Positions 45,386-55,254 of a DNA stretch of 55,674 nucleotides are shown one piece after another; the first letter of the stretch is position 1, and the number at the start of each line of letters is the position of its first letter. Position numbers and translations under genes: made by a program. Origin of the DNA: an uncultured Bacteroides sp. Lineage in GTDB: Bacteria; Bacteroidota; Bacteroidia; Bacteroidales; Bacteroidaceae. The stretch lies in contig CAMQVH010000016.1 in assembly GCA_947038155.1 (NCBI GenBank), positions 1 through 55,674 on the forward strand, given 5' to 3'. Below the pieces are notes generated by a model, which was not told the DNA's origin, ran no database searches, and was given only the letters and a program-made list of their open reading frames with translations.

Positions 45386-45928
45386 TTAAATGAAGAAAAA
45401 TAAAAATGGAGCATAGTCTTTGAGACTGTCTCGTAGCATTTTAACCGCTCTAGTGATATGATATTCCACCCCTTTCACACTTATCCCTAATTCTTCGGCT
45501 ATCTCTTTATGCGATTTACCATCCAACCGGTCGCGTACGAAAGCAATGCGGGTTTTCTCAGGCATACTAGCCAATAGCGTCTTTACTTTTGCCCGTAATT
45601 CTTCTGATAGTATTTCATTAGGATCGCAGGCCTCCAATGTAGATATGCGAATCTCCAGTTCGCGCTGTCCCTTATCAAGCAGAGTTTGATAAACACTCTC
45701 CTGTGCCTGTATGTGTTTCAGATAATTTAGTGATTTACTGCGGATATAAGTGATCAATATAGCTTCAATACTTGGAATCTCCCGTTCTTTGCTCAATTCC
45801 CACAGATGAATGATTGCCTCCGAAACGATATCCTCTGCAACTTGGTCGTTGTGGACATACGACAAGGTGAACAGAAAAGCTTTCCTGTAATAAGTTGTAT
45901 ATATCGAATTGAAGTTAATTTGAGCCAT
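45386..45928 (-). CDS. ECF-type RNA polymerase sigma factor (PUL-2)
   Basis: The 180-residue sigma-70 family protein has region 2 (FLFTLSYVHNDQVAEDIVSEAIIHLWE) and region 4 (MPEKTRIAFVRDRLDGKSHKEIAEELGISVKGVEYHITRAVKML) of the Bacteroides ECF type. It should direct transcription of the susC operon when released by FecR. It is the first gene of PUL-2. The C terminus is hydrophobic and phenylalanine-rich (FLFFFI). Confidence 0.92.
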   Translation of the reverse strand: MAQINFNSIYTTYYRKAFLFTLSYVHNDQVAEDIVSEAIIHLWELSKEREIPSIEAILITYIRSKSLNYLKHIQAQESVYQTLLDKGQRELEIRISTLEACDPNEILSEELRAKVKTLLASMPEKTRIAFVRDRLDGKSHKEIAEELGISVKGVEYHITRAVKMLRDSLKDYAPFLFFFI

Positions 45929-46095
45929 TTCGGATGTTCATAAGTATTAAATGCTGCAAAGAAATATATTTTACTTATAAAATGGAAACTTTTTAGAGAA
46001 AATTTAAATATGGCTAAAATATCTTTTATTAAAAGATAAGAAAACCTGCGAACAAACATTTGCTTAATTCACAGGTTCCCTTCTTCCTTTTGTAT

Positions 46096-46128
46096 AAAAA
46101 AACAGCCCAAGCTTATCCAAGTTCAGCT
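46096..46128 (-). terminator. Probable terminator after PUL-1
   Basis: Minus-strand sequence AGCTGAACTT...GCTTGGGCT forms an imperfect stem (46104-46128) followed by GTTTTTTTAT. It lies about 60 bp after the PUL-1 last stop (46189) and separates the two loci. Confidence 0.5.
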
Positions 46129-46188
46129 CTTTTATACGCTGATTAACAGATCTAAACTTATCGGTATTTTAAAAACTGATGTTTATCA

Positions 46189-47328
46189 CTACTCGATAGC
46201 TACCGGAGTATCCAATGTGGTAATTCTTATACCATTAGTTGTGCCATTTATTTTACCAGTAGAGTCTGTAATAACTCCTCCTTCTTCGACTTCCGTTCCG
46301 TTCAACTTATAATAGAGTACTAATCCATCCGATTTCGGATCAACGCCCAGCACATTCTGTTTAAGCTGATTTTCCGTACGAGCTACGTTCCAGACACGAA
46401 GTTCACACATTTTGCCATACAACGGACGTTCTCCCCATGGGAAGCCCGGAATCTTACCAATGTTGAAACCTACATCTGAATTTGGATCAAAACCCGGAAT
46501 ACCCCAATCTGATCCGGCCCATTTCGAGCCATTGACATAAATAGCCGTTTTTCCCAAAGGTTGGTCATAAGTCAAAGCAATATGATACCAACGCTTCGCC
46601 TGTAATGCCTCCTTGACTTTATAGCCCTGTGTTCCTGCGACTTCCAGAATATCCCTAGGAGTTACCCCACCTCCTGCGTCACCGATACGAAGAATCATTT
46701 TGCCTTCAGTCCCCATAATCGTATTGTTATCGCCAAATCTGTCGATATAAACCAATGCTTCATAAGTGAACGATGAGAAATAAGTTCCAACCGGGAATTT
46801 TACAGAAATATAATTGCTATTGAATGTACCGACTTTGGTTATCTTTAGAGGTTTAGAGAGAATGAAATAAGCAATGCTTGTTCCGGGAAGAGTCGATATA
46901 GAAGTCGACTGTACACGCACCGGCAAGGCATATGATTTACCCTCTTCAAGCGTCTCCAGATTAGAGAGTTCCAGTTGTACATTTTCCGCATACAACTTTC
47001 CACTTGGAATAGTAGAAGTCGCACTGCTTAATTTTACATTCGATGCATCAAACATCTCATAAGCTGTCCCATATTGCGTGTTGTATTCGTCCAGTACACT
47101 TTTATCAGCGATGGCATACGACACATCCACCTGCGAAGAAACCATGGAAGAAAGTCTTGAAGATAAATCAAAACTCCTTACCCCACTTTCATCTTCCAAC
47201 GAGAATACATATTCCCTATTTTCAAAATAAAGTTTAGGTTCCAATAAGTCACTCTCGCTATTATTGCAAGCGCTCATCAGCAAGGCCATACCTCCTAACA
47301 CCAAATAATTGAATCTATGTTTATTCAT
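46189..47328 (-). CDS. DUF1735 and LamG-like domain surface lipoprotein (PUL-1)
   Basis: The 379-residue lipoprotein has its lipobox at LMSAC (C21). The N-terminal DUF1735-like domain (about 30-160) ends at IAYFILSKPLKI. The C-terminal LamG domain includes KRWYHIALTYDQPLGKTAIYVNGSKW and CELRVWNVARTENQLKQN. It is a probable glycan-binding protein and a paralogue of the PUL-2 protein at 35784-36998; both end with ADP-like WNVART sequences and a short C-terminal strand. It lies 32 bp after the GH18 gene. Confidence 0.85.
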   Translation of the reverse strand: MNKHRFNYLVLGGMALLMSACNNSESDLLEPKLYFENREYVFSLEDESGVRSFDLSSRLSSMVSSQVDVSYAIADKSVLDEYNTQYGTAYEMFDASNVKLSSATSTIPSGKLYAENVQLELSNLETLEEGKSYALPVRVQSTSISTLPGTSIAYFILSKPLKITKVGTFNSNYISVKFPVGTYFSSFTYEALVYIDRFGDNNTIMGTEGKMILRIGDAGGGVTPRDILEVAGTQGYKVKEALQAKRWYHIALTYDQPLGKTAIYVNGSKWAGSDWGIPGFDPNSDVGFNIGKIPGFPWGERPLYGKMCELRVWNVARTENQLKQNVLGVDPKSDGLVLYYKLNGTEVEEGGVITDSTGKINGTTNGIRITTLDTPVAIE

Positions 47329-47360
47329 AATTCTTTCGTTTTATTGATTTACCAACCCGT

Positions 47361-48482
47361 CTATTCTGACTTGTTCTCTTCTTTACTTTGATTTGCTTTC
47401 CATTCATTGAAAACCTTCTGATTTATTTGAATGGCTTGACGCATCCACTTGTAATCGGGAGTATTGTCATAATCATTATCGAAACGATAAGCCCCTATTC
47501 CACCTTTATAACTTTTGGACGGCATATGAGCAGCTTGGTTAAGCAACTGACCACCATTAACGGCATACTTTTCGAAATTTTCCGTGCAAATTATTTTCTT
47601 GGGATCTACACCATATCCTTCAAGACTAGGTCTGGAAGAACCATAACTTTGTATAATCCAATAATCGACATACTCATCCAACTCTCTGGTAAGACCATAA
47701 ATTTGACCATCAATACAAATCATCTTATGTCCTTTGCCTTCCGGGTCGCTTTTCGGACCAATATAGTTATTCATCTCCTTTATTAAATGAATTAAGTGCC
47801 TATTCTCACTTAACGTTCCATCCATATCAAACACACCACTTCCGATTTCCCAGTCAACATCATAACCATCCCAGTCGTTTGCATCCAAAGAGTCACAAAG
47901 AGCTTTAGCGAACTTTGCCAAACATTCATAATGGTTTTCACTGTTGAATTCGCCTTCAAATCCCCAAAATTCCCAACGAGCTTTCTTCTTCGCATCTTCC
48001 AGTTTGGAATCACTCCAGCCTTCTTCCTCTGCCTGTTTTTCCACAGGAGTATATACCGAGTTTGGAGTTGCCCCTTTGCCAATATAAGAAAGCAGGCTCA
48101 CCTGCAACAATTTTGTACCTTTCACTTTTTGCACAAACTCTTTATCCGCTTTCTGTTCAGGAGTGATATCAAAGCGTCCGGGAGCACCGCTCCACATGGA
48201 AACAAAGTCCATACTGTCCGGCATAGAAGTCAGATATCCTTTTCTGTAAGCTCCGGCAGGAGACCAATTGGAGTACCATCCGAAAGCAACGGGACGCCCA
48301 TAATTCCAGGCGGTTGCCTTGTAGGCACGCAGATTGGCATAATATTCACTATCGCCCATCGTATTATTACCTCCGATGTGCTCCATATCTATATTTTCCA
48401 CATCAGTGCAGGAAGTTGTTATCATCAAGCCTGCCAGAGAGAGGAAATATAATAAATTTCTTAATGTTTTCATATTCTTCAT
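47361..48482 (-). CDS. GH18 family endo-beta-N-acetylglucosaminidase-like lipoprotein (PUL-1)
   Basis: The 373-residue lipoprotein has lipobox TTSC (C25). The catalytic motif is complete as D205-GY-D208-V-D210-W-E212. SMWSGAP near residue 95 and FVQKVKGTKLL near 116 are shared with the PUL-2 enzyme (SMWGGIP, FVQKVKGTKML), showing common origin. It is about 36 residues longer, mainly in the segment before the catalytic motif, where the PUL-2 enzyme differs, so specificity may differ. The expected role is surface cleavage of N-glycan chitobiose cores; chitin-derived substrates are an alternative. Confidence 0.85.
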   Translation of the reverse strand: MKNMKTLRNLLYFLSLAGLMITTSCTDVENIDMEHIGGNNTMGDSEYYANLRAYKATAWNYGRPVAFGWYSNWSPAGAYRKGYLTSMPDSMDFVSMWSGAPGRFDITPEQKADKEFVQKVKGTKLLQVSLLSYIGKGATPNSVYTPVEKQAEEEGWSDSKLEDAKKKARWEFWGFEGEFNSENHYECLAKFAKALCDSLDANDWDGYDVDWEIGSGVFDMDGTLSENRHLIHLIKEMNNYIGPKSDPEGKGHKMICIDGQIYGLTRELDEYVDYWIIQSYGSSRPSLEGYGVDPKKIICTENFEKYAVNGGQLLNQAAHMPSKSYKGGIGAYRFDNDYDNTPDYKWMRQAIQINQKVFNEWKANQSKEENKSE

Positions 48483-48507
48483 TTTGTATCAAAATAGTGA
48501 TTATAGG

Positions 48508-50148
48508 TTATCGTTTACAGTCCCACCACAAGCGGGTTGAAGATTTATCTTCGCCTCCTTGACCGTTATTAAGTAACAGCAAAGCTGCGTTATAAATAGC
48601 CTGTCCTTCCTCTGTCTGGTAAAAACTTGTAGGATAAATCATACGGCGTACGCCACTCTCTTTAGTTGCACCTTGACTCGAACCATTATTTACCATTACA
48701 GGATTCAATTTCGGATATCCGGTTCTTCTCCACTCTGTCCAAGCCTCCTGACCATTAGGGAAAAGAGCAATCCATTTCTGAATGATGATCTTCTCCAATT
48801 TCTGTTCTGTGCTACCTTCAAATTTAGCAGTAGCAGTAGAAGGTGCCGGGAAGCTACAAGCATAGGAACCTGTGAATTCATGCTTCATCGGTGCTTTACC
48901 AGAATTCATATAGGCATCCACAGAAGTAGTTACACCATTTTCCTGGAACGACATTTCAATACCTTGTTTGTAAAGCGCTTCAGCACTACCGAAGTCGGCA
49001 GGCCATACTAAAGCTGCTTCAGCACGCAAGAAATAAACTTCGGAGGCACGCAGCCAATAAGTCGGAGTGTTACTTTCAATCTTTGGTTTAGAAAACAATT
49101 TATAAACATCATTCGGCGCAAAAGTATGTCCGGCAGGCACTGCTTGATATTTTTTACCGTCATAAGCCACTTGCCCGGCTGTACTTGCCGCGTCTACAGG
49201 CTTAAAATAAGCACCTAAACGAGGGTCAGCATATCCCATTAAGTAGGAGAATATAGATGATCCCATACGTGACTCCTCGTACGTTTCGGACAACCATTCA
49301 ATGTTATTACGGAAAGTAATACCAGCACCTGCACTCATCTGTGCTTCATCATCCCTTGCAGTCATTACACCTATAGAATGTCCGACAGCCTGAATCGCAT
49401 ACTTCTTTGCCATTTCTTCATCAGCAAAACGAACGCGAATCGCCAGACGAAGCATCAATGAGTTGGCGTATTTCACCCATTTCCTGGTATCGCCAGCATA
49501 AACCGCATCATATTCCTCCATCACTTTTATACCGTTCACAGCTTTTTCAGTCAATACGTCAATGGCATCAGTCAAGTCTTGAAACATAGCAGTATATACC
49601 GCCTTTTCCGAATCGAAAGGTATATTCATTGTCGGATCGGCAGCATGGGTGTAAGGCATTGGCCCGAAACACTCCAACGTTTTGTGCCAAGCCGAAATTT
49701 TCAGAACTTGTGCCAATGCATAAATTTCAGGGGCATCATTTTTTTCTGAAAATACTTTCAATTTCTTCCAAGAATTAAATGCATTGGTATACGAACGTGT
49801 ATAAGTGCCCGCAATCCAACCGTCAATTAAAAAATAGGTTGTATTGTTACGGCCCGAATTCCAACTGGTAGAGTTATTCTGCCCGAAGAAACCACTCCAA
49901 CAATCGGCCGAAAGATGATAATCAGTCTGATATTGATTAATAATGTCTGTATCATCGGCTTGAGTACCCACCGGAAAAACAGTTTGCTCCATGGCCGTAA
50001 CCAAACCGCCTACAGCAAAACCATCCATCAGCCCTTCTTCTTCAGTCATTTCAAACGGATTGGTATTGATTCTTTCATAATCACATGCCGTCAAAAATGA
50101 CAAGAGGCATATACCTGCTAAGAGTTTATATTGATTTATCTTTTTCAT
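48508..50148 (-). CDS. susD: SusD/RagB-family glycan-binding lipoprotein (PUL-1)
   Basis: The 546-residue lipoprotein has its lipobox at LTAC (C22). SusD-type features include ASEVYFLRAEAALVWP and IIIQKWIALFPNGQEAWTEWRRTGYPKL, closely parallel to the PUL-2 SusD. It should cover the SusC of the same locus and bind its oligosaccharide. It starts 15 bp after susC. Confidence 0.93.
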   Translation of the reverse strand: MKKINQYKLLAGICLLSFLTACDYERINTNPFEMTEEEGLMDGFAVGGLVTAMEQTVFPVGTQADDTDIINQYQTDYHLSADCWSGFFGQNNSTSWNSGRNNTTYFLIDGWIAGTYTRSYTNAFNSWKKLKVFSEKNDAPEIYALAQVLKISAWHKTLECFGPMPYTHAADPTMNIPFDSEKAVYTAMFQDLTDAIDVLTEKAVNGIKVMEEYDAVYAGDTRKWVKYANSLMLRLAIRVRFADEEMAKKYAIQAVGHSIGVMTARDDEAQMSAGAGITFRNNIEWLSETYEESRMGSSIFSYLMGYADPRLGAYFKPVDAASTAGQVAYDGKKYQAVPAGHTFAPNDVYKLFSKPKIESNTPTYWLRASEVYFLRAEAALVWPADFGSAEALYKQGIEMSFQENGVTTSVDAYMNSGKAPMKHEFTGSYACSFPAPSTATAKFEGSTEQKLEKIIIQKWIALFPNGQEAWTEWRRTGYPKLNPVMVNNGSSQGATKESGVRRMIYPTSFYQTEEGQAIYNAALLLLNNGQGGEDKSSTRLWWDCKR

Positions 50149-50163
50149 AATAAAGTTGGTTTA

Positions 50164-53100
50164 TTATAATTTAAATTTAATGCCAAAACCAAAGCTACGT
50201 ACACTTGGTTGCATAAAGTAGTCGTTACCTTGTCCATAAGTACTTGTAGAAGGTGTAAGTTCAGGGTCAAACGGAGCTTCACAATATAACATCCAAGGAT
50301 TATTTGCGATAAACGAAACCGTAACATCTCTCAGTACATTTCCAAACCATTTATTAGGCATAGTGTAGCTGAATGACAATTCTTGCAAACGAATATTGGT
50401 AGCGCTGTACACATAATAACCGGATGTTTCATAGTTTCCTGTACCAATCATTTGATAATAGGCCTTCGCGTCTACTCTACCTTGATTTTTTATCAAAGCC
50501 CCCCCGGCATCCCGTGCCTCAGCCGAACGTTTGGAAACCCCAAAACGGTCAAGCAAAGCTTCTGTAGAAGAAGTTACTACACCACCAAAGCGTCCGTTAA
50601 CCAGGAAATTTAGCCCAAAACCTTTGTATGACAATGCATTACTCCAACCGAGATTGAAATCCGGTGAGGTTTTGCCCAAGTAAACAGGTTCACCTCTTTC
50701 CATACCAAATTTTCCATCACTCTCTACTGCCACAAATCCTTGACTGTCTTTCTTAAAAAATGTATTGGCATAAATATCATGGATACTACCTCCCACTTTC
50801 AAAATCGTACGACCTTTGTCTTTCACAACTTCGGGAATATTAATCGGCGAAGTTCCCTCCAAACCTGTCTCATAATTAGTTACCATTTCTTTAATTTCGT
50901 TGACGTTACGTGAAAAAATCAAAGTAGAAGAGAAAGATAATCCGTTTTTAAACTTATCGCTATATCCCAATGAAGCTTCCCAACCACGGTTCTCTACATC
51001 ACCTGCCTGCAAATAAATTTGTTTGTATCCAGTATACTCGGGAAGTTCACCCAAAAATGTCTGGTTCTCCGTATTAGAATGATAGTAAGTAACTTCCGCA
51101 CTCAATTTATTCCACAAACGAAAAGTCAAACCAAATTCATAAGATTTGGTACGTTCTGCCTTGAAATCAGTGAAAGGATAGATATAGGTAGGATTCAAAA
51201 GGCCACCCACAAGCGGATCAGTCACCGTACCGGGAGTCAAACCCGCACGAGATACTGGAGCACCTACTCCAGTGACAGAACCACGTACTTTTAAGTAAGA
51301 TATAAATTCAGGTAGTTTTACCATTTCAGATACAATGGCCGACAGACCAACAGAAGGATAAAAGAAAGATTCCTCATTGGTATTTACCAAACGAGAATTC
51401 CATTCGTTACGACCGGTCAAAGTCAGATAGAGCATACTTTTCCACCCCAACTCCACGTTAGCAAAGATGGCATGATTACGCACACTGTCACCACCTCCTT
51501 TTTCGGAGATACGTCCATTTTTTGTATCGATGTTAGTAGTGGTAAATTTATTGGGAAGCTTGAGTAAGGCACCTTTATATCCTCTTTCCAAAGCCCAATA
51601 ATTAGAATAGCTCCAACCAAGGTTGGCAGCAAGACTGAAATCCAGAATGCGTTTGTTGATATTCAGCATAAAGTCGGCATACTCCTGGCGGTCATTGTAA
51701 TTACTGTACCCGTAATGCCCCTTAGTACCTTCTGCAAACTTCTGATCGGAAGAAGCATAAATTTTACGTTCAAAACTCACATAGGTATCGTCCATTCTGA
51801 AACGACCGGCAACATTCAGCCAATCGGTGATTTTATAGGTCAATCCCACATTGAACATGTAACGGCTCTTTTCATTGGTAGCTACATTGCGATAAGCTGT
51901 CCAATAAGGATTTTGAGAAGCATAAGTAGACTCACCCACAGGCCAGTATTGCACAGGTAAATTACGGCTCTCATTATAGCGTTCAAAAGTCTTTATGTCC
52001 TCAAAATTCTCACCGCGCGGGAACAAATAAGCAGCCATCACCGGATTCCAATACTGACCTTGCGAAACCATATTTTTATCTTTTTGCTTCACATACGATG
52101 CTCCCAAATCCAGTTGTAACTTATCATTCAGAAATGTAGAAGTGTTACGAATGGTGAAGTTTAAACGGTCGTATGCGTTATTGGGCACGATACCTTTAGA
52201 ATTAGTAGATGAGATAGAAGCAAAAGTCTGATTCTGCTTAGTTCCCGTGGTCAAAGTAAGTGAGTTTATGAAATTCGTACCGGTATTAAAGAAATCATGC
52301 TTAGGGTCGTAACTTGACGGAGTTGGCAATTTCTCTCCCCAGCTTTCATACACATCTTTCTTGTTTCCATATGTATTTTGAAATTCTGGAGTCATATACG
52401 CTTTGCTAAACTCAGTAGAAGATGAGAACTGAATAGATAGTTTCCCTTCTTTACCTTTTTTGGTTGTTACTAGGATGACGCCGTTTGCCGCACTACTACC
52501 ATACAACGCAGCAGCCGAAGGACCACTCAACACAGAGAGACTTTCGATATCTTCAGGATTAAAGTCAGCAATACCTTCTGTTCCAGCCTTTCCTTCACCC
52601 ATAATACCACTGTCTGTATTTCCCATATTGGTATTAAACAAAGGAATACCGTCTACCACATATAATGCATTATTATCTCCTTCGATGGATTTTGCACCAC
52701 GCATCACAACACGAGTTGCACCACCGACACCAGCCGCACTCTTGTTTATGGTTACACCGGCTATCTTACCGTTCAATGAGTTTACAAAGTTTGCGTCTTT
52801 CACAGTAGTCAATTCATTACCTTTTATCTGCTGCACATTATAGGACAAAGCTTTTTCTGCACGTTTAATACCCAATGCAGTAACAACCACCTCATCTAGC
52901 ACCTCCGTATCCTGCTTCATAGTAATCGGATAAAAATCTTTTTTGGAAACAGTTACCATTTGAGTAGCATATCCTATATAAGAAACTTTCAAAGTAGAGT
53001 TGTCTGAAGCTTTTATTGCAAAGTTTCCATCAAAATCGGTAATTGTACCGGTCGAATTGCCATCCACTGAGATATTAACTCCAATCAGTGGTTCACCGCT

Positions 53101-53496
53101 CTCATCAACAACTTTCCCTTTGATATCCTTCATAGTTTGTGTTGCAACTGCAGGTTTCTTCTCAGTGATTATAATATAATTACCTTGAATTTGATAGGCG
53201 AAACCTGTTCCTTTCAGGATTACATCAAGTGCTGCCGATACAGCAACATTTTGCAAATTAAGATTTGCTATTTCTTTTCCTTTCAATTCGGAGTCACTGT
53301 AGTTAATAGACATTTTCGACTGTTTTTCTACAGCTTTCAGAGCATCAACAACAGTGATATTTTTCTGCTGAATAGTAATTTTATTACCACTTTGAGCAAA
53401 AGCAAGGGTAGATGTCAGTAACAATAAACTTAAAAAAGTGAGAAAGCCTCGCTTATGAACTATTTGTTCTGCTATTTTTTCGTAAATTTGTAGCAT
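50164..53496 (-). CDS. susC: SusC-family TonB-dependent transporter with STN signalling domain (PUL-1)
   Basis: The 1110-residue protein has a signal peptide ending LAFAQ (about residue 35). It continues with an STN domain (KITIQQKNITVVDALKAVE), a carboxypeptidase-regulatory-like domain (KGKVVDESGEPLIGVNISV), a plug with LDEVVVTALGIKR, and a 22-strand barrel. Blocks such as VKDANFVNSL, VVMRGAKS and TPEFQNTYG are identical or near-identical to the PUL-2 SusC. STN indicates induction through the FecR/ECF pair upstream. Its leader carries antisense signals (see 53483-53619). Confidence 0.94.
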   Translation of the reverse strand: MLQIYEKIAEQIVHKRGFLTFLSLLLLTSTLAFAQSGNKITIQQKNITVVDALKAVEKQSKMSINYSDSELKGKEIANLNLQNVAVSAALDVILKGTGFAYQIQGNYIIITEKKPAVATQTMKDIKGKVVDESGEPLIGVNISVDGNSTGTITDFDGNFAIKASDNSTLKVSYIGYATQMVTVSKKDFYPITMKQDTEVLDEVVVTALGIKRAEKALSYNVQQIKGNELTTVKDANFVNSLNGKIAGVTINKSAAGVGGATRVVMRGAKSIEGDNNALYVVDGIPLFNTNMGNTDSGIMGEGKAGTEGIADFNPEDIESLSVLSGPSAAALYGSSAANGVILVTTKKGKEGKLSIQFSSSTEFSKAYMTPEFQNTYGNKKDVYESWGEKLPTPSSYDPKHDFFNTGTNFINSLTLTTGTKQNQTFASISSTNSKGIVPNNAYDRLNFTIRNTSTFLNDKLQLDLGASYVKQKDKNMVSQGQYWNPVMAAYLFPRGENFEDIKTFERYNESRNLPVQYWPVGESTYASQNPYWTAYRNVATNEKSRYMFNVGLTYKITDWLNVAGRFRMDDTYVSFERKIYASSDQKFAEGTKGHYGYSNYNDRQEYADFMLNINKRILDFSLAANLGWSYSNYWALERGYKGALLKLPNKFTTTNIDTKNGRISEKGGGDSVRNHAIFANVELGWKSMLYLTLTGRNEWNSRLVNTNEESFFYPSVGLSAIVSEMVKLPEFISYLKVRGSVTGVGAPVSRAGLTPGTVTDPLVGGLLNPTYIYPFTDFKAERTKSYEFGLTFRLWNKLSAEVTYYHSNTENQTFLGELPEYTGYKQIYLQAGDVENRGWEASLGYSDKFKNGLSFSSTLIFSRNVNEIKEMVTNYETGLEGTSPINIPEVVKDKGRTILKVGGSIHDIYANTFFKKDSQGFVAVESDGKFGMERGEPVYLGKTSPDFNLGWSNALSYKGFGLNFLVNGRFGGVVTSSTEALLDRFGVSKRSAEARDAGGALIKNQGRVDAKAYYQMIGTGNYETSGYYVYSATNIRLQELSFSYTMPNKWFGNVLRDVTVSFIANNPWMLYCEAPFDPELTPSTSTYGQGNDYFMQPSVRSFGFGIKFKL

Positions 53497-53619
53497 CTTT
53501 AGTATTAGTTAATTGGTTATTATTCTATGATCATTCAGAATAGCGTCAATACACGCTAATATTAAGGAGAACTTGATTTCACATCCGGAAGGAATGCCCG
53601 TTCCTTCCGGATACTTTTT
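53483..53619 (+). ncRNA. Candidate antisense RNA to susC leader (PUL-1)
   Basis: TAAATTTG (53483-53490, + strand) matches TAnnTTTG. TTTG lies 16 bp upstream (53463-53466), shorter than the optimal 19-21. A perfect terminator ends the unit at 53583-53619. The predicted RNA is about 115-120 nt, complementary to the susC leader. The arrangement is the same as in PUL-2, although the sequences differ. Confidence 0.45.
53583..53619 (+). terminator. Plus-strand intrinsic terminator in the FecR-susC gap (PUL-1)
   Basis: ATCCGGAAGGAA (53583-53594) and TTCCTTCCGGAT (53601-53612) form a perfect 12-bp stem with loop TGCCCG, followed by ACTTTTTC. It is opposite in orientation to susC and FecR. Confidence 0.85.
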
Positions 53620-53658
53620 CACATAATATTTTCAATTTAAATAGGTTCTACAACTGAT

Positions 53659-54642
53659 TTATTTCTTATTGGTTACATAGCATTTATTTCCTTTAATAAC
53701 ATAGTCTACATCTCCCACTACTTGTGATATAATGCTCATAATCTCTTCCAGACTTGCTTGATTCTGGAAACGAAAACTATAGGTATTCTTCTTCATACTA
53801 TGAAGACTATAAACAAAGGCATAAGGGAATTTACGTTCTAGGCTTGTGAAAATATCTTCCAGATGCATATTACTAAAGACCAATTCTCCACGCTGCCATG
53901 CTGTCACATCATCTATTTCCGGCAATTGCAGGTTATGTTCTTTTGTATGCTTGTTATATATCAATTGTTCATTAGGCTTTAGAATAACATTAGATATCAG
54001 ATTATTGAACTCCACCTTTACACTTCCTTCCAGCAAAGTGGCAATCAACTCATTACTTTCCGGATAAGCGTTCACATTAAATTCCGTACCCAAAGCAGTT
54101 ACTTGATAATCGTTCGCTTTTACAATAAAAGGATGTTTCTTATCCGGTTTCACTTTAAAGTTAGCCTCACCTATCAAGTATACACTTCGCGTCTTTCCAT
54201 TGAACTGCTCCGGATATAATAAAGTACTTTTTGAATTCAACATGACATGCGTGCCATCAGGCAAGGTGAGTTCGTGAATCTCCGCTGTTGGTATATAACA
54301 CTCTACCAAATCTTTTACAGGCCGATCTTTTTCCAACATCAGATAAACAGAAACAGATGATACAGCCAGTAAAAAAATAGCCGCCGCTCTCCATACAAAT
54401 AGCTGACAATTCTTATGAGAAACAGGCTTTAATCCTATATTTTGTTGCATTTGGCGTATTGATTGTTGCATTCCATTGGGTACTTCCTGTTCCCCTGCCT
54501 GTTTCCAAAGCATACGGAGTGCTTTATCCTTTTCGTCAACATGCTCTTCATCAGCCAGCCATCGTTGTACTTTCTTTCGTGTACCAGCTGAATAATCATT
54601 GTTTCCGAATAATTCTACGAGTTGTTGAATACAGTCTTTCAT
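53659..54642 (-). CDS. FecR-family anti-sigma factor (PUL-1)
   Basis: The 327-residue bitopic protein has an N-terminal cytoplasmic part (MKDCIQQLVELFGNNDYSAGT), a membrane segment (FVWRAAAIFLLAVSSVSVYLML), the FecR domain (IHELTLPDGTHVMLNSKSTLLYPEQF) and a C-terminal DUF4974 domain. It should restrain the sigma factor encoded 60 bp upstream until SusC signals. I choose the ATG at 54642; an upstream in-frame ATG at 54684 would add a basic 14-residue segment. Confidence 0.92.
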   Translation of the reverse strand: MKDCIQQLVELFGNNDYSAGTRKKVQRWLADEEHVDEKDKALRMLWKQAGEQEVPNGMQQSIRQMQQNIGLKPVSHKNCQLFVWRAAAIFLLAVSSVSVYLMLEKDRPVKDLVECYIPTAEIHELTLPDGTHVMLNSKSTLLYPEQFNGKTRSVYLIGEANFKVKPDKKHPFIVKANDYQVTALGTEFNVNAYPESNELIATLLEGSVKVEFNNLISNVILKPNEQLIYNKHTKEHNLQLPEIDDVTAWQRGELVFSNMHLEDIFTSLERKFPYAFVYSLHSMKKNTYSFRFQNQASLEEIMSIISQVVGDVDYVIKGNKCYVTNKK

Positions 54643-54702
54643 AAACCTTTTCTTTCTTTTTGGGGCTTTATATACTAAATACAACTACTCCGCACAGACT
54701 AC

Positions 54703-55254
54703 TTAAAAATATTTGAGAAAAAAAATAAATAAGATAAGTATCTTCTTCAATTCAATCAACGCCAGATAAACCTGATGCTCTATTGTACGAATGGAAACAT
54801 CGAGCTTATCAGCAATTTCCTTATGACTCAGCCCCCTAAAACGACTAAGTTCGAATATCAGCCTCCTACGCTTCGGCATTTTCTCCAGAGTCAGTTGAAT
54901 AATCATCAGCATTTCTTTATAATATACATTATTCAAAACCTCTTCTTTTTCTGCCAACTCATAAAGAATAGTCTTTTCGATAACTTCATCTTGATATTCC
55001 TGTTCTATTTGTTGATGTTTGAAGATATTCAAAACAATATTCCTGGTCAGTATAAAAAGATAGTTATCCAAGTCCTTGTCAGTATCCAACCATATTTCAG
55101 GCTGCAACCAAAGTTTACAGAAAACATCTTGAGCCACATCTTCCGCCTCCGCTTCTGATTTTAGAAGCATCTGAGCAAAGTTTTTTACTTTAGGAAAGTT
55201 AGCTGTAAAAAACTTCTGAAATTTTAATTCGATCTGCCTGTCGTTATTTTCCAT
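54703..55254 (-). CDS. ECF-type RNA polymerase sigma factor (PUL-1)
   Basis: The 183-residue protein has region 2 (SEAEAEDVAQDVFCKLWLQPEIWL) and region 4 (MPKRRRLIFELSRFRGLSHKEIADKLDVSIRTIEHQVYLALIELK). As in PUL-2, the C terminus is very hydrophobic and phenylalanine-rich (LFIFFLKYF). I choose the ATG at 55254; an in-frame ATG at 55311 would add 19 hydrophobic residues. It is the first gene of PUL-1. Confidence 0.92.
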   Translation of the reverse strand: MENNDRQIELKFQKFFTANFPKVKNFAQMLLKSEAEAEDVAQDVFCKLWLQPEIWLDTDKDLDNYLFILTRNIVLNIFKHQQIEQEYQDEVIEKTILYELAEKEEVLNNVYYKEMLMIIQLTLEKMPKRRRLIFELSRFRGLSHKEIADKLDVSIRTIEHQVYLALIELKKILILFIFFLKYF

